A stretch of DNA of 21,869 bases from CAWACC01 sp964390695 (lineage in GTDB: Bacteria > Chlamydiota > Chlamydiia > Chlamydiales > Parachlamydiaceae), in the NCBI GenBank assembly GCA_964390695.1, contig CAYMKI010000040.1, forward strand, positions 1 through 21,869. Direction: 5' to 3'. This document shows positions 1-7,819 of this stretch, one piece after another. The translations under genes and the position numbers were made by a program. Each line of letters starts with the position of its first letter. Position 1 is the first letter of the stretch. A model generated the notes under the pieces. It made no database searches and was not told where the DNA came from. It was given only the letters and a program-made list of their open reading frames with translations.

Positions 1-136
1 CTTTTACCGAATTTATTTGATTCATTTCATGCACAGATTTGCAAAGTTGCCTTGTTAAAGAAAAATTTTCTAATTTTGATGTATATTGTGGCATATAGTG
101 ATTAACCTCGAGGTGTGATTAGTATGACATGTTGCA
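1..136. other. AT-rich non-coding stretch, left edge
   Basis: No open frame with a ribosome binding site is visible here on either strand. The only local structure is a short self-complementary ACCTCGAGGT near 107-116. It probably belongs to the spacer downstream of the efflux operon, which reads leftward. The 1-482 spacer as a whole holds this stretch, a mobile-type repeat and a hairpin. Confidence 0.5.
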
Positions 137-302
137 TTAACTCGACTTTGCAACACTTTTGAACTCCTCTGCAGAGAGATGCTTCATGCGGCTATATGAA
201 TTTCTTCGGAAGGGTAAAAAATACCCTTCCGAAGAAATTCACTACGCCGGATTTTCCCTCTCTCAGCATCCTCGTCCAAAAATATTGCAAAGTCGAGATT
301 AA
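137..302. repeat. Palindromic MITE-like element, copy 1, bounded by TTAA
   Basis: This element of about 166 bp has inverted ends: the left end CTCGACTTTGCAAC matches the reverse complement of the right end, GCAAAGTCGAG. A second, central palindrome (about 204-240) has arms containing TTCTTCGGAAGGGTA around a short A-rich loop. Both borders read TTAA. A second copy at 9205-9373 agrees at about nine in ten positions by eye. There is no room for a transposase, so this would be a non-autonomous element. The small open frame across it on the minus strand is a by-product of the palindrome. Confidence 0.8.
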
Positions 303-382
303 ACGATGTGCAAAATGTTGCGTCCGACATTATGCCTTTTTCATTAAGAATAAATAAAGAAGAAAATGACGAGCCTAGAAGG

Positions 383-425
383 CGGTGAGCAGAAATTAAC
401 AACTAAGGCCTATTTCTGCTCGCCG
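383..425 (-). terminator. Hairpin downstream of the efflux operon, possible terminator
   Basis: The arms CGGTGAGCAGAAAT (383-396) and ATTTCTGCTCGCCG (412-425) pair over 14 positions with one G-T mismatch, around a 15-nt loop. It lies about 60 bp beyond the stop codon of the RND pump gene in its direction of transcription. The sequence after it on the minus strand is only moderately T-rich, so it could instead be one more palindromic repeat. Looser complementarity extends outward on both sides. Confidence 0.45.
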
Positions 426-482
426 TTCTCAGTAGTCTCAGTGGTTCTTTGTCATACCTTGCATTTTGGAGATGAAGGCCGA

Positions 483-3400
483 TTACGGTTTTACTTTCAA
501 AGGGTCTACAACACGGTGTATCGCTGGTGCACTACTCAAGAAGAGCTTGCACAGCCCCGGTAACACAAATAGAGTTAAAAGCGTCGAGCTGATCAGTCCG
601 CCAATGACTACGGTAGCTAGAGGTTTTTGCACTTCAGCTCCTGTTCCCGTGGCAAAGGCCATGGGGATAAAACCCAGAGAAGCTACTAGAGCGGTCATTA
701 AGACCGGACGCAAGCGCACCAAGGCACCTTCGTAGATAGCTTCGTCTAAAGCGCTTCGTTCTTGGATCATAGCTTGAATTGAGGTCAACAGAACCAATCC
801 ATTCAAAACGGCTATGCCGGAGAGAGCGATGAAACCTACGGCTGCCGAGATAGAAAAAGGAATATCGCGCATCCATAAAGCCAATATGCCGCCCGACAAA
901 GCTAGAGGCACACCGCTAAATACGAGCAGGGCCAGGCGCATGGAATGCAAGCCGCTGAATAGCAGCAACAGGATCAAGCTAAAGCATAGGGGAATGACCA
1001 CAGCCAAATGTTTTTTGGCGGCCAGCAGATTTTGGAATTCCCCTCCCCACTCGATCCAGTAGCCTGGCGGTATTTTTACTTTAGCATGGATAAGCTCTTT
1101 AGCTGCTTGGACAAAAGATCCCAGATCACGCCCTCTTACATTGCTTTCGACCACCACCATGCGTTTGCCATTCTCACGTGTGATTTCATTCACCCCTTCT
1201 GTAGACTCTAAGGAAGCGACCTCTTTGAGAGGTACAAAGGAACGGTAGCCGTTTTTGTCCATCACAGGGATAGGCAGTGTAGCTAAAACTTGAGGATTTT
1301 GCCGCAAGGCTTCAGGCAAGCGAACTACGATGTTGTAGCGTTGATCGCCCTCTAGGATAAATCCTGCAGCATGACCTCCAATGGCGGTAGATACCACTTG
1401 TAAAATCTCATTGGTGGACAATCCAAACTGCTTGGCGGATTCTTTTTTGATTTTGACTTCCAGTACAGGCAGGCCATCGGTTTGAGCCACTTTCACATCG
1501 GCTGCTCCAGGGATATTGCCTAATACTCTGGCTATCGCTTCACCGGTGTGTTGCATGACCTCAAAATCGTCTCCGTAGATTTTGACTGCAACGTCACTGC
1601 GTACACCCGCAATCAGTTCATTGAAACGCATTTCGATCGGTTGTGTAAACTCATAGTTGTTTCCCGGTAATTGTTTCAAAGCCGTCTCGATTTTCTCAAT
1701 CAATTCCAGCTTGGTCTCTTTCGGATTTGGCCACTGTTCTACTGGATGCAGCATGACAAACGTGTCCGAGACATTCGGCGGCATGGGATCGGAGGCCATT
1801 TCCGCCGTGCCCGTCTTGGAAAAGACAAAAGCCACTTCGGGAAATTGCTTTACGGTGCTTTCCACTTTCTCCTGCATTTTCGTAGATTGCGTCAAAGAAG
1901 TGCTGGGGATGCGTACCGCATGCAAGGCCAGGTCCCTTTCGTCCAGCGTAGGCACAAACTCCTGGCCCAGCTGAAAAAATAGGGCGAAGGATGCAGCGGT
2001 TAAAATGCCGGCACCTGCTATGATCCATGTGGAATGACTTAAGGTATACTGAAGAAGAGGGGCGTAGAGTTTTTTGGCAGAAGCGACCAAGTAGTTTTCC
2101 TTTTCTTGCACTTTTTGGGTGATCAGCATGGCCAGCATCGCCGGTGTAAACGTGAGGGACAAGACGAAGGCCGATAGCAACGCAAAGATCACCGTCAAGG
2201 CCATGGGCTCAAACATCTTGCCTTCTACGCCATGCAGTGTCAGCAAGGGAAAGTATACCGTGAGGATGATGGCTTGTCCAAAAACCGTCGGTTTGATCAT
2301 CTCCACGGAAGAGGCCACCACTTCATCCAGACGCTCTCCTAAACTTAACACCCGGCCCAGTTGATGCTGCCTTAAGCTGAGGCGCCTGAGGCAATTTTCA
2401 GTGATAATTACAGCGCCGTCGACGATCAGTCCGAAATCAAGGGCGCCTAAGCTCATTAAGTTGCCGCTGATTTTCGTCTGGACCATGCCTATGGCCGTCA
2501 TCAGCATCGACAAAGGAATAATAGTGGCGGTAATGCAGGCTGCCCTAAAATTTCCCAAAAAGGCAAATAGGATCGCAATCACTAGCAAAGCCCCCTCGAA
2601 GAGGTTTTTAGTGACCGTGTGGATGGTAGCATCGACCAACTGCGTGCGGTTCAAAACGGTTTTAATGCGGATGCCTTCGGGCAGCGTGGCGCTGATCTCC
2701 CGTATCTTTTCATCTACGGCCATGGCGACGGTGCGGCTATTGGCCCCGATCAACATCATGGCTGTTCCAATCACCACTTCGCGTCCGTTTTCGGTGGCGC
2801 TGCCTGTACGCATTTCTTTTCCGATGCCTATTTGTGCAAGGTCCTTAATATGAATAGGCATACTGTTTCGATGGGCGATAACAATCTCCCCTATTTCTTG
2901 AGGGGTGCTGACGCGGCCGTCGGCTTTGACAAGATACGCTTCGCTGTGGTGTTCGATATATCCGGCGCCGATGCTGAGATTGTTGTTTTCTAATGCTGAA
3001 ATCAGGTCTTCAAAGCTTATATTTAACGCTTGCATTTTCTGAGGATCGGGAGCCACATCATACTGCTTTACGTAGCCACCGATGGAATCTACTCCAGCTA
3101 GTCCGGGAATGTTTTTCAGTTGAGGTCTAATGATCCAGTCTTGCACGGTTCTTAAATAGGCGTTGAGTTCTACTTCAGATTTTAGGATTTCCCCTTCCGG
3201 TGTTATATAGGAGCCGTTATTTTGCCATCCCGTTTTCTTGCTAGCCGCCTTAACACCTTTTCCTAGTGGATGCTCATACTCTACCGTCCACATATATATC
3301 TCGCTGAGACCTGTGGCTATAGGTCCCATTTTGGGGTCTACCCCGGCTGGAAGTAATTCTTTGGCTTCTTGTAATCTCTCGTTGAGCTGCTGCCGAGCAA

Positions 3401-3713
3401 AATAGATGTTTGTGTTGTCGTGAAAAATTGCCGTGACCTGCGAGAAGCCATTTCGTGAAAGCGAGCGGGTAGATTCTAAGCCCGGAATTCCTGCCAGCGT
3501 ATTTTCAATAGGAAAAGTCACTTGCTTTTCTATTTCATACGGGGATAACCCTGGAGCAAGAGTATTGATCTGCACCTGATTGTTGGTGATGTCGGGAACG
3601 GCATCTATGGGCAGCCGTGACAGGGCAAATAAACCATAGGCAGCTGTAATAGCTGTGATCAGGACCACAAAATATCTATGCTGGACGGAAAATTTGAGAA
3701 TTTTTTCGATCAT
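483..3713 (-). CDS. czcA: Heavy-metal efflux RND pump, CzcA-like
   Basis: This 1076-residue inner-membrane RND transporter is full length for the heavy-metal efflux (HME) family. It would drive divalent cations out through a tripartite complex using the proton gradient. The N-terminus (about residues 10-35) is the first membrane helix, and typical RND blocks follow, such as RLPIDAVPDITNNQVQI and IPGLAGVDSIGGY. The transmembrane-helix-4 motif DFGLIVDGAVIITEN (D426, D432, E439) is of the CzcA type (Co/Zn/Cd) rather than the CusA type (Cu/Ag). The periplasmic segment between about residues 145 and 190 looks somewhat longer than usual. The ATG lies 5 bp after the adaptor gene's stop and has no strong Shine-Dalgarno, suggesting translational coupling. 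Metal specificity is inferred from one motif. The symbol denotes family only. Confidence 0.9.
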   Translation of the reverse strand: MIEKILKFSVQHRYFVVLITAITAAYGLFALSRLPIDAVPDITNNQVQINTLAPGLSPYEIEKQVTFPIENTLAGIPGLESTRSLSRNGFSQVTAIFHDNTNIYFARQQLNERLQEAKELLPAGVDPKMGPIATGLSEIYMWTVEYEHPLGKGVKAASKKTGWQNNGSYITPEGEILKSEVELNAYLRTVQDWIIRPQLKNIPGLAGVDSIGGYVKQYDVAPDPQKMQALNISFEDLISALENNNLSIGAGYIEHHSEAYLVKADGRVSTPQEIGEIVIAHRNSMPIHIKDLAQIGIGKEMRTGSATENGREVVIGTAMMLIGANSRTVAMAVDEKIREISATLPEGIRIKTVLNRTQLVDATIHTVTKNLFEGALLVIAILFAFLGNFRAACITATIIPLSMLMTAIGMVQTKISGNLMSLGALDFGLIVDGAVIITENCLRRLSLRQHQLGRVLSLGERLDEVVASSVEMIKPTVFGQAIILTVYFPLLTLHGVEGKMFEPMALTVIFALLSAFVLSLTFTPAMLAMLITQKVQEKENYLVASAKKLYAPLLQYTLSHSTWIIAGAGILTAASFALFFQLGQEFVPTLDERDLALHAVRIPSTSLTQSTKMQEKVESTVKQFPEVAFVFSKTGTAEMASDPMPPNVSDTFVMLHPVEQWPNPKETKLELIEKIETALKQLPGNNYEFTQPIEMRFNELIAGVRSDVAVKIYGDDFEVMQHTGEAIARVLGNIPGAADVKVAQTDGLPVLEVKIKKESAKQFGLSTNEILQVVSTAIGGHAAGFILEGDQRYNIVVRLPEALRQNPQVLATLPIPVMDKNGYRSFVPLKEVASLESTEGVNEITRENGKRMVVVESNVRGRDLGSFVQAAKELIHAKVKIPPGYWIEWGGEFQNLLAAKKHLAVVIPLCFSLILLLLFSGLHSMRLALLVFSGVPLALSGGILALWMRDIPFSISAAVGFIALSGIAVLNGLVLLTSIQAMIQERSALDEAIYEGALVRLRPVLMTALVASLGFIPMAFATGTGAEVQKPLATVVIGGLISSTLLTLFVLPGLCKLFLSSAPAIHRVVDPLKVKP

Positions 3714-3718
3714 TGGGA

Positions 3719-4897
3719 TTAATCCATATGTTGAGCTTCATCCTTTCCATGCTCGGCTTTGAGGATGAAAGTATTTGAGGAGGCATAAGGTTCTTCAGGA
3801 GAGAGCCCTGAGATAATTTCCACATGCGAGTCGTCGCTGCGCCCTTTTTTTATAGGGCGAATTTCAAAGCCCGTCTCTTTAGCTACAAAAACGCAGTCTT
3901 CATTTTCGATTTTTTGAATAGCTTCTGTGGGTACAGCTACGGCAGCTGTTTCTGTATCAGCTAAAATGTGAGCAGAGATGTATGACCCTGGTTTCCAATG
4001 CTGGTCACTATTGTCTATAGAGGCATACACTGTCAAAGTGTGTGTGTCAGGGTCAACGAGAGGGCTTATAGATATTATGCTTCCTGTACAGGCATGGCCA
4101 TAAGGACATGTTATCTCTACAGTTTGCCCGATCGAGAGTCCTTGAGCATCTTTTGGAAAGACCTTTAATTCTGCACCTAGGGTTTGCAGATCGGCAATGA
4201 CATAGATTTCATCAGTGGTGCTAATATGTTCACCCGGTATAATTTTTTTATCCACGATAGTGCCTGAAATTGGCGAGCGCAGCTCATAGTATCTTAGTGC
4301 GATGTTGCCTTCTTGGATGCGACTGATCTCTTTTGGGGTCAGTCCAATAATATGCAGTTTTTGTCTGGCCAGTTCTAATTCCAGAGAGGCTTGATTGGCT
4401 TCGGCTTGGCGATTTTGCAAGTCTTGTTCTGAGGCGATCTGTTTGTCTCTCAAAATTTTTTCACGATCCAGATTTGCCACTGCCTGCTGTTCCTTTTGCA
4501 GCTTATCAATGAATGACGATTTGGCTTCGGCCATTTCTTGGCTGTCCAAGATAACTAATATTTCGCCTTTAGCAATGGTGTCTCCGATATTTTTCCGCGC
4601 TTCTTTGACCACGCCCGAAGCCTTTGGAACTATGTGCATGAGCTGATGGGAGTTAAAAGTCACTCTACCTGAAGCATACACAGTATTTTGTAAAATTGCA
4701 GGTCCGGCTTGATGAATGGTAATTCGCTCCTCTTGGATTTGTTCGGGAGTCATTACTATAAATTCATCATGCTCATGTGCAGTTTCATCCTCAGAGTTGT
4801 TTTTTGAGGGCATAATGTTGATGAACAGGTATGCGGTCCCTGCTAGTATGGCCACTGCCAGGAAGCAAATGGCTATTTTATTGATTTTTTGATTCAT
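3719..4897 (-). CDS. czcB: RND periplasmic adaptor (membrane fusion protein), CzcB/CusB-like
   Basis: This 392-residue adaptor would link the RND pump to the outer membrane channel. An N-terminal membrane anchor (about residues 8-29) is followed by a His/acidic stretch (AHEHDE) that could touch metal. Then come the barrel-sandwich half around residues 88-120 (KASGVVKEARKNIGDTIAKG), a charged alpha-helical hairpin (about 120-185), and the second half beginning ELRSPISGTIVDKKIIPGE. The C-terminus is short and again His-containing (HGKDEAQHMD). The ATG overlaps the end of the upstream outer membrane gene by 20 bp, and AGGT lies 7 bases before it, so translation is probably coupled. It lacks the large C-terminal metallochaperone domain of some CusB proteins. 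Confidence 0.88.
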   Translation of the reverse strand: MNQKINKIAICFLAVAILAGTAYLFINIMPSKNNSEDETAHEHDEFIVMTPEQIQEERITIHQAGPAILQNTVYASGRVTFNSHQLMHIVPKASGVVKEARKNIGDTIAKGEILVILDSQEMAEAKSSFIDKLQKEQQAVANLDREKILRDKQIASEQDLQNRQAEANQASLELELARQKLHIIGLTPKEISRIQEGNIALRYYELRSPISGTIVDKKIIPGEHISTTDEIYVIADLQTLGAELKVFPKDAQGLSIGQTVEITCPYGHACTGSIISISPLVDPDTHTLTVYASIDNSDQHWKPGSYISAHILADTETAAVAVPTEAIQKIENEDCVFVAKETGFEIRPIKKGRSDDSHVEIISGLSPEEPYASSNTFILKAEHGKDEAQHMD

Positions 4898-6143
4898 AAT
4901 GACACCTAAATATTTGACCTACGAGATGTAAGGTTTCTGATTTTTTTTGGTGGTAGTCTGCTAAGGCATCCAGGTATTCTTCTTGAGCTTCCAAGGCAGC
5001 CTGCTGCGCTTCTAGCAGTTCAGATTTATCGTATTTTCCTTGAGCAAATCCTTCTTGTATTCCTTGAAGTGTCTGTTTGGAGGCGGAATAAGCTATGGAT
5101 TGAGCCTCTTTGGCGATATCATATGCGAATTTCCACGAGGAATAGCTATGCTGAAGATTCAACAAGAGTTCTCGTTGCATTTTCTCTTTGAGATAGTCCG
5201 CTTGCGCTTCTTTCAAATAGGCTTTGGCGATATGGCCATGATTTCTGTCGAATAGGGGCAGCGGAATAGAGAATTCGACGAAAAAAGCATTGGCAATACC
5301 CTCTTCATCATTAGAGGTGACTCCCGCTGAAACTTCTAGATCAGGATAGCTTAGCTTTTCTTCCAAGCGCGTATCAGCCCGTGCAATGACGGTATACACT
5401 TCGCTTTTAGACCAACCTGGAGAAGTTTTTAGTTGTTGCTCTAGCTCGGATAATTCAGGAACGGGCTGTAAGTCTTCGAATTTATACGTTAGTTTTAAGG
5501 ATTCAACTTCAGGACGTCCGCAAAGAAAAGCTAATTTCTTTTTAGCTGCTTGCACTTGATTGTGCATTTTAGATGCCATGGCTCGTTGTTGGAAGCATTT
5601 GAGGTCATGCTTGTTTTTTTCTATAGGAGGCAGTTTTCCTTGGCTGATTTTTTCCTGAATGCAACTAAGGGATTCCTCTGCTAGCTGCAGATGTTGCTGT
5701 GTAAGATTCCATTTTTCCTGGTAAAGGTAGGCCTCGAGAAATGCTTCGGTAAGAATATGGGCGGTTTCGAGTTTGGCAATCTCCAGGTCCCACATCGACT
5801 CAATCGTGTGTGCTCTAAGCATTTGGCGCGTCGCTTGACATTTTCCGCCTAGCTCAAATACTTGAGAGACACCACAGGTGATTTCACAGGGAGTCTCATA
5901 TTCTATGGACAGTTCGGGATTTGGCCAGCAAAAGGCTTGCCTTTCTTCCGCCTGGTTGGCCTCCACTTCTAATTCAGCGATCTTTAGTTCCAGAGAATGC
6001 TCAAGTGCCCATATAAGAGCATGGTCATAGGAGAGGGTTTCTGGATCTTTGGAATCACTCTGGGAGGCATAGGCTGATGGCACAGCAAAAGCAAGCTGTG
6101 CGATGATACTTAACGCTGTCCAATAAAAACCAATAGAGAACAT
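4878..6143 (-). CDS. czcC: Outer membrane efflux channel, TolC/CzcC family
   Basis: This 421-residue protein is the first gene of the operon. The N-terminal 26 residues form a signal peptide (hydrophobic core, then AYA before SQSD). The rest shows the paired, coiled-coil-rich repeats of outer membrane efflux proteins: long Glu/Gln/Ala helices such as LEVEANQAEERQAF early on and YLDALADYHQKKSETLHLV near the end. SIPLPLFDRNHG is the conserved stretch of the second repeat. Family-level knowledge places it as a trimeric channel. Its end overlaps the adaptor gene by 20 bp. The start is an ATG without a strong Shine-Dalgarno; no better in-frame start is apparent. Confidence 0.85.
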   Translation of the reverse strand: MFSIGFYWTALSIIAQLAFAVPSAYASQSDSKDPETLSYDHALIWALEHSLELKIAELEVEANQAEERQAFCWPNPELSIEYETPCEITCGVSQVFELGGKCQATRQMLRAHTIESMWDLEIAKLETAHILTEAFLEAYLYQEKWNLTQQHLQLAEESLSCIQEKISQGKLPPIEKNKHDLKCFQQRAMASKMHNQVQAAKKKLAFLCGRPEVESLKLTYKFEDLQPVPELSELEQQLKTSPGWSKSEVYTVIARADTRLEEKLSYPDLEVSAGVTSNDEEGIANAFFVEFSIPLPLFDRNHGHIAKAYLKEAQADYLKEKMQRELLLNLQHSYSSWKFAYDIAKEAQSIAYSASKQTLQGIQEGFAQGKYDKSELLEAQQAALEAQEEYLDALADYHQKKSETLHLVGQIFRCHYESKNQ

Positions 6144-6211
6144 AGGATACCCAAGTCATTTTCAAAGGTTTTATTCATATATAAATAAAATTTAAATAAC
6201 AAGCGCTTTAT

Positions 6212-6260
6212 GAGGCCTCTTGCATAAATAATCTCCTTGCCGTTGCCCGTTCCCGTACCC
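6212..6260 (+). repeat. Arm of a dispersed CCTCTTGCATAA repeat
   Basis: The core CCTCTTGCATAA is followed by a C/T-rich run of TTGCC and TTCCC units. The same pattern occurs at 13814-13851 and in both arms of 14391-14478. Here it faces a shorter, degenerate inverted arm at 6323-6345. It lies in the spacer between the divergent efflux operon and the M48 peptidase. Confidence 0.6.
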
Positions 6261-6280
6261 AAAAGCAAAAAAATATCTTT

Positions 6281-6308
6281 TTTACAATTCAATTTCTTTG
6301 TATAAAAT
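6281..6308 (+). promoter_or_regulatory. Possible promoter for the M48 peptidase
   Basis: A TTTACA (6281-6286) stands 16 bases before TAAAAT (6303-6308), with an overlapping TATAAA at 6301. The start codon is at 6349. The sequence is AT-rich, so chance matches are likely. Confidence 0.35.
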
Positions 6309-6322
6309 CTATTTTTGAAATT

Positions 6323-6345
6323 AGGGCTGTTTATACAAGAGGTCT
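6323..6345 (-). repeat. Inverted short arm of the CCTCTTGCATAA repeat, carrying a Shine-Dalgarno
   Basis: Read on the minus strand it gives AGACCTCTTGTATAA and then, after a short gap, GCCCT. This matches the core and the terminal GCCCTA of the other copies with the middle lost. On the plus strand its AAGAGG (6337-6342) lies 6 bases before the TTG start of the M48 peptidase, so the repeat supplies the ribosome binding site. Confidence 0.55.
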
Positions 6346-6348
6346 ACT

Positions 6349-7812
6349 TTGTATTCTAATTTGTTTTTTTTAATCATCATCTTGTTGCTGTCTAATTTAG
6401 CCTTAGACATAGACCCTTCACAGTGGACCTTGAATACTAGTACGGCCTGCCTCTATTTTGTAATCTTATATGTTATGACAGGAGCCGCTGTTTTAGCTTT
6501 GACTAGGTTAAATGATAGGTGTTTTCATCTGTCTAAAAATATACTTAACGGATTCGCTAATGCCTTGATCATATTGTCTTTATCCTGGGCTTATTTTGTG
6601 TGGGGCCCGCAGCGTATTCTAATGCAATCTCCGTTGATTTCGTCGCTTTATGTGTTAAAAATGGGCGTGTTGGTGGGCTTGTATATAGTAGCTTTGGGCT
6701 TTTATCATTTTGCATCCAATAGCACGCGGCATAGCCTTGATAAATTACAGCGAGCTTTGGTAGAAGTTCGTTTTTTACTCCCTTTCCTTCTGCCTATTTT
6801 TGCGCTGATGCTATTCATGGATTTGTGGGAGCTTGTATCCGGGTATATGCCTAAGCTTAAGATCTTTTCTTCCATCCCGCTTTTGTGGGAGCCTTTAGCC
6901 ATCATGGTGTTATTTTTGGCAGTTGTGGCATGCTTGGCCATGTTTATGCCCCCGGTCATCATCAAGGCATGGAAATGCCAGCCCATGGAAAATTCCGTTT
7001 TAAAAGAGCGTTTGGAGGTTTTATGTGCAAAAGCCAAGTTCAGGCATGCCGGAATGTTGATGTGGACATTGCTGAATCATAATTTTACGGCAGCGATCAT
7101 CGGTATTTTACCTCGATTCCGCTATATTCTTTTTACTCAGAGGCTCTTGAATGGTCTTTCTGCAGAATCTGTTGAAGCTGTCCTTGCGCATGAAATCGGG
7201 CATAGTTACCGCAAGCACTTAGTGGTTATACCTTTTATTTTCATGGGCATTCCCGTGTTTTTAAGCCTGCTGTCTCTTTTTTTTGAGGAAGGGGTGGAAG
7301 CTGCGCTGCACATCTTCTGGCCATCTATGCAGAGTGAAGGTGGGGATATTGCCATTGGCCTGAGCCTATTTTTGGGAATATCAGGTATTATGTACGCCTA
7401 TTTCCGTCTGGTGTTCGGTTTTTATTCTAGACTATTTGAACGGCAGGCAGACTTGCACGTGTTTGTGTTAGGACTCGATCCGCATTCCATGATCAGGGCC
7501 CTCGAGGAGACAGCAGAGGCTAGCGGCATCCCTGCCGTCACCCCCAACTGGCATCATCACAGCATCCAGGCACGCATCGATTTTCTGCAGCGCTGTATAC
7601 AGCATCCTGAGCTAGTTCAGCAGCATCATCGGCGCGCGTATGTTTTCGTGGGCGCATATTTTTTTGCCCTGTCTATATCCATCTTATTGCTTTTAGCACC
7701 TCAACTTGCGTATATTCCTTTTTTTGAAGGCGTAGCCAAGGCGGAGCAATATGCTTCGCAGGAAATACGCAGCCTGCTAACATCTTCAAGAAATCCTATA
7801 AATAAGGAGTAA
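6349..7812 (+). CDS. M48 family membrane zinc metallopeptidase (Ste24/HtpX-like)
   Basis: This 487-residue integral membrane protease has several hydrophobic helices in the first ~210 residues and more after the active site. The zinc motif HEIGH is at residues 281-285, inside VEAVLAHEIGHSYRKH. The likely third ligand, Glu364, sits in LFERQADLHV, the equivalent of the family's FERxAD. The layout resembles Ste24-type CAAX proteases more than short HtpX, but bacterial homologues usually act in membrane protein quality control. The start is TTG, chosen because AAGAGG lies 6 bases upstream and no ATG with a Shine-Dalgarno follows soon. The next gene begins 8 bp after its stop, so the two are probably co-transcribed. 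Confidence 0.85.
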   Translation: MYSNLFFLIIILLLSNLALDIDPSQWTLNTSTACLYFVILYVMTGAAVLALTRLNDRCFHLSKNILNGFANALIILSLSWAYFVWGPQRILMQSPLISSLYVLKMGVLVGLYIVALGFYHFASNSTRHSLDKLQRALVEVRFLLPFLLPIFALMLFMDLWELVSGYMPKLKIFSSIPLLWEPLAIMVLFLAVVACLAMFMPPVIIKAWKCQPMENSVLKERLEVLCAKAKFRHAGMLMWTLLNHNFTAAIIGILPRFRYILFTQRLLNGLSAESVEAVLAHEIGHSYRKHLVVIPFIFMGIPVFLSLLSLFFEEGVEAALHIFWPSMQSEGGDIAIGLSLFLGISGIMYAYFRLVFGFYSRLFERQADLHVFVLGLDPHSMIRALEETAEASGIPAVTPNWHHHSIQARIDFLQRCIQHPELVQQHHRRAYVFVGAYFFALSISILLLLAPQLAYIPFFEGVAKAEQYASQEIRSLLTSSRNPINKE

Positions 7813-7819
7813 ACGTTTT

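Noticed and set aside
107..116. ACCTCGAGGT palindrome as an operator
   Set aside because: A single 10-bp palindrome with no adjacent promoter or gene start is not enough evidence.
184..402. 72-residue minus-strand open frame
   Set aside because: It runs through the palindromic element and is explained by it. There is no ribosome binding site and no resemblance to a known protein.
2401..2993. Two long plus-strand open frames (150 and 124 residues) opposite the RND pump
   Set aside because: They lie wholly antisense to a strongly supported gene, and their composition mirrors the opposite strand's codons.
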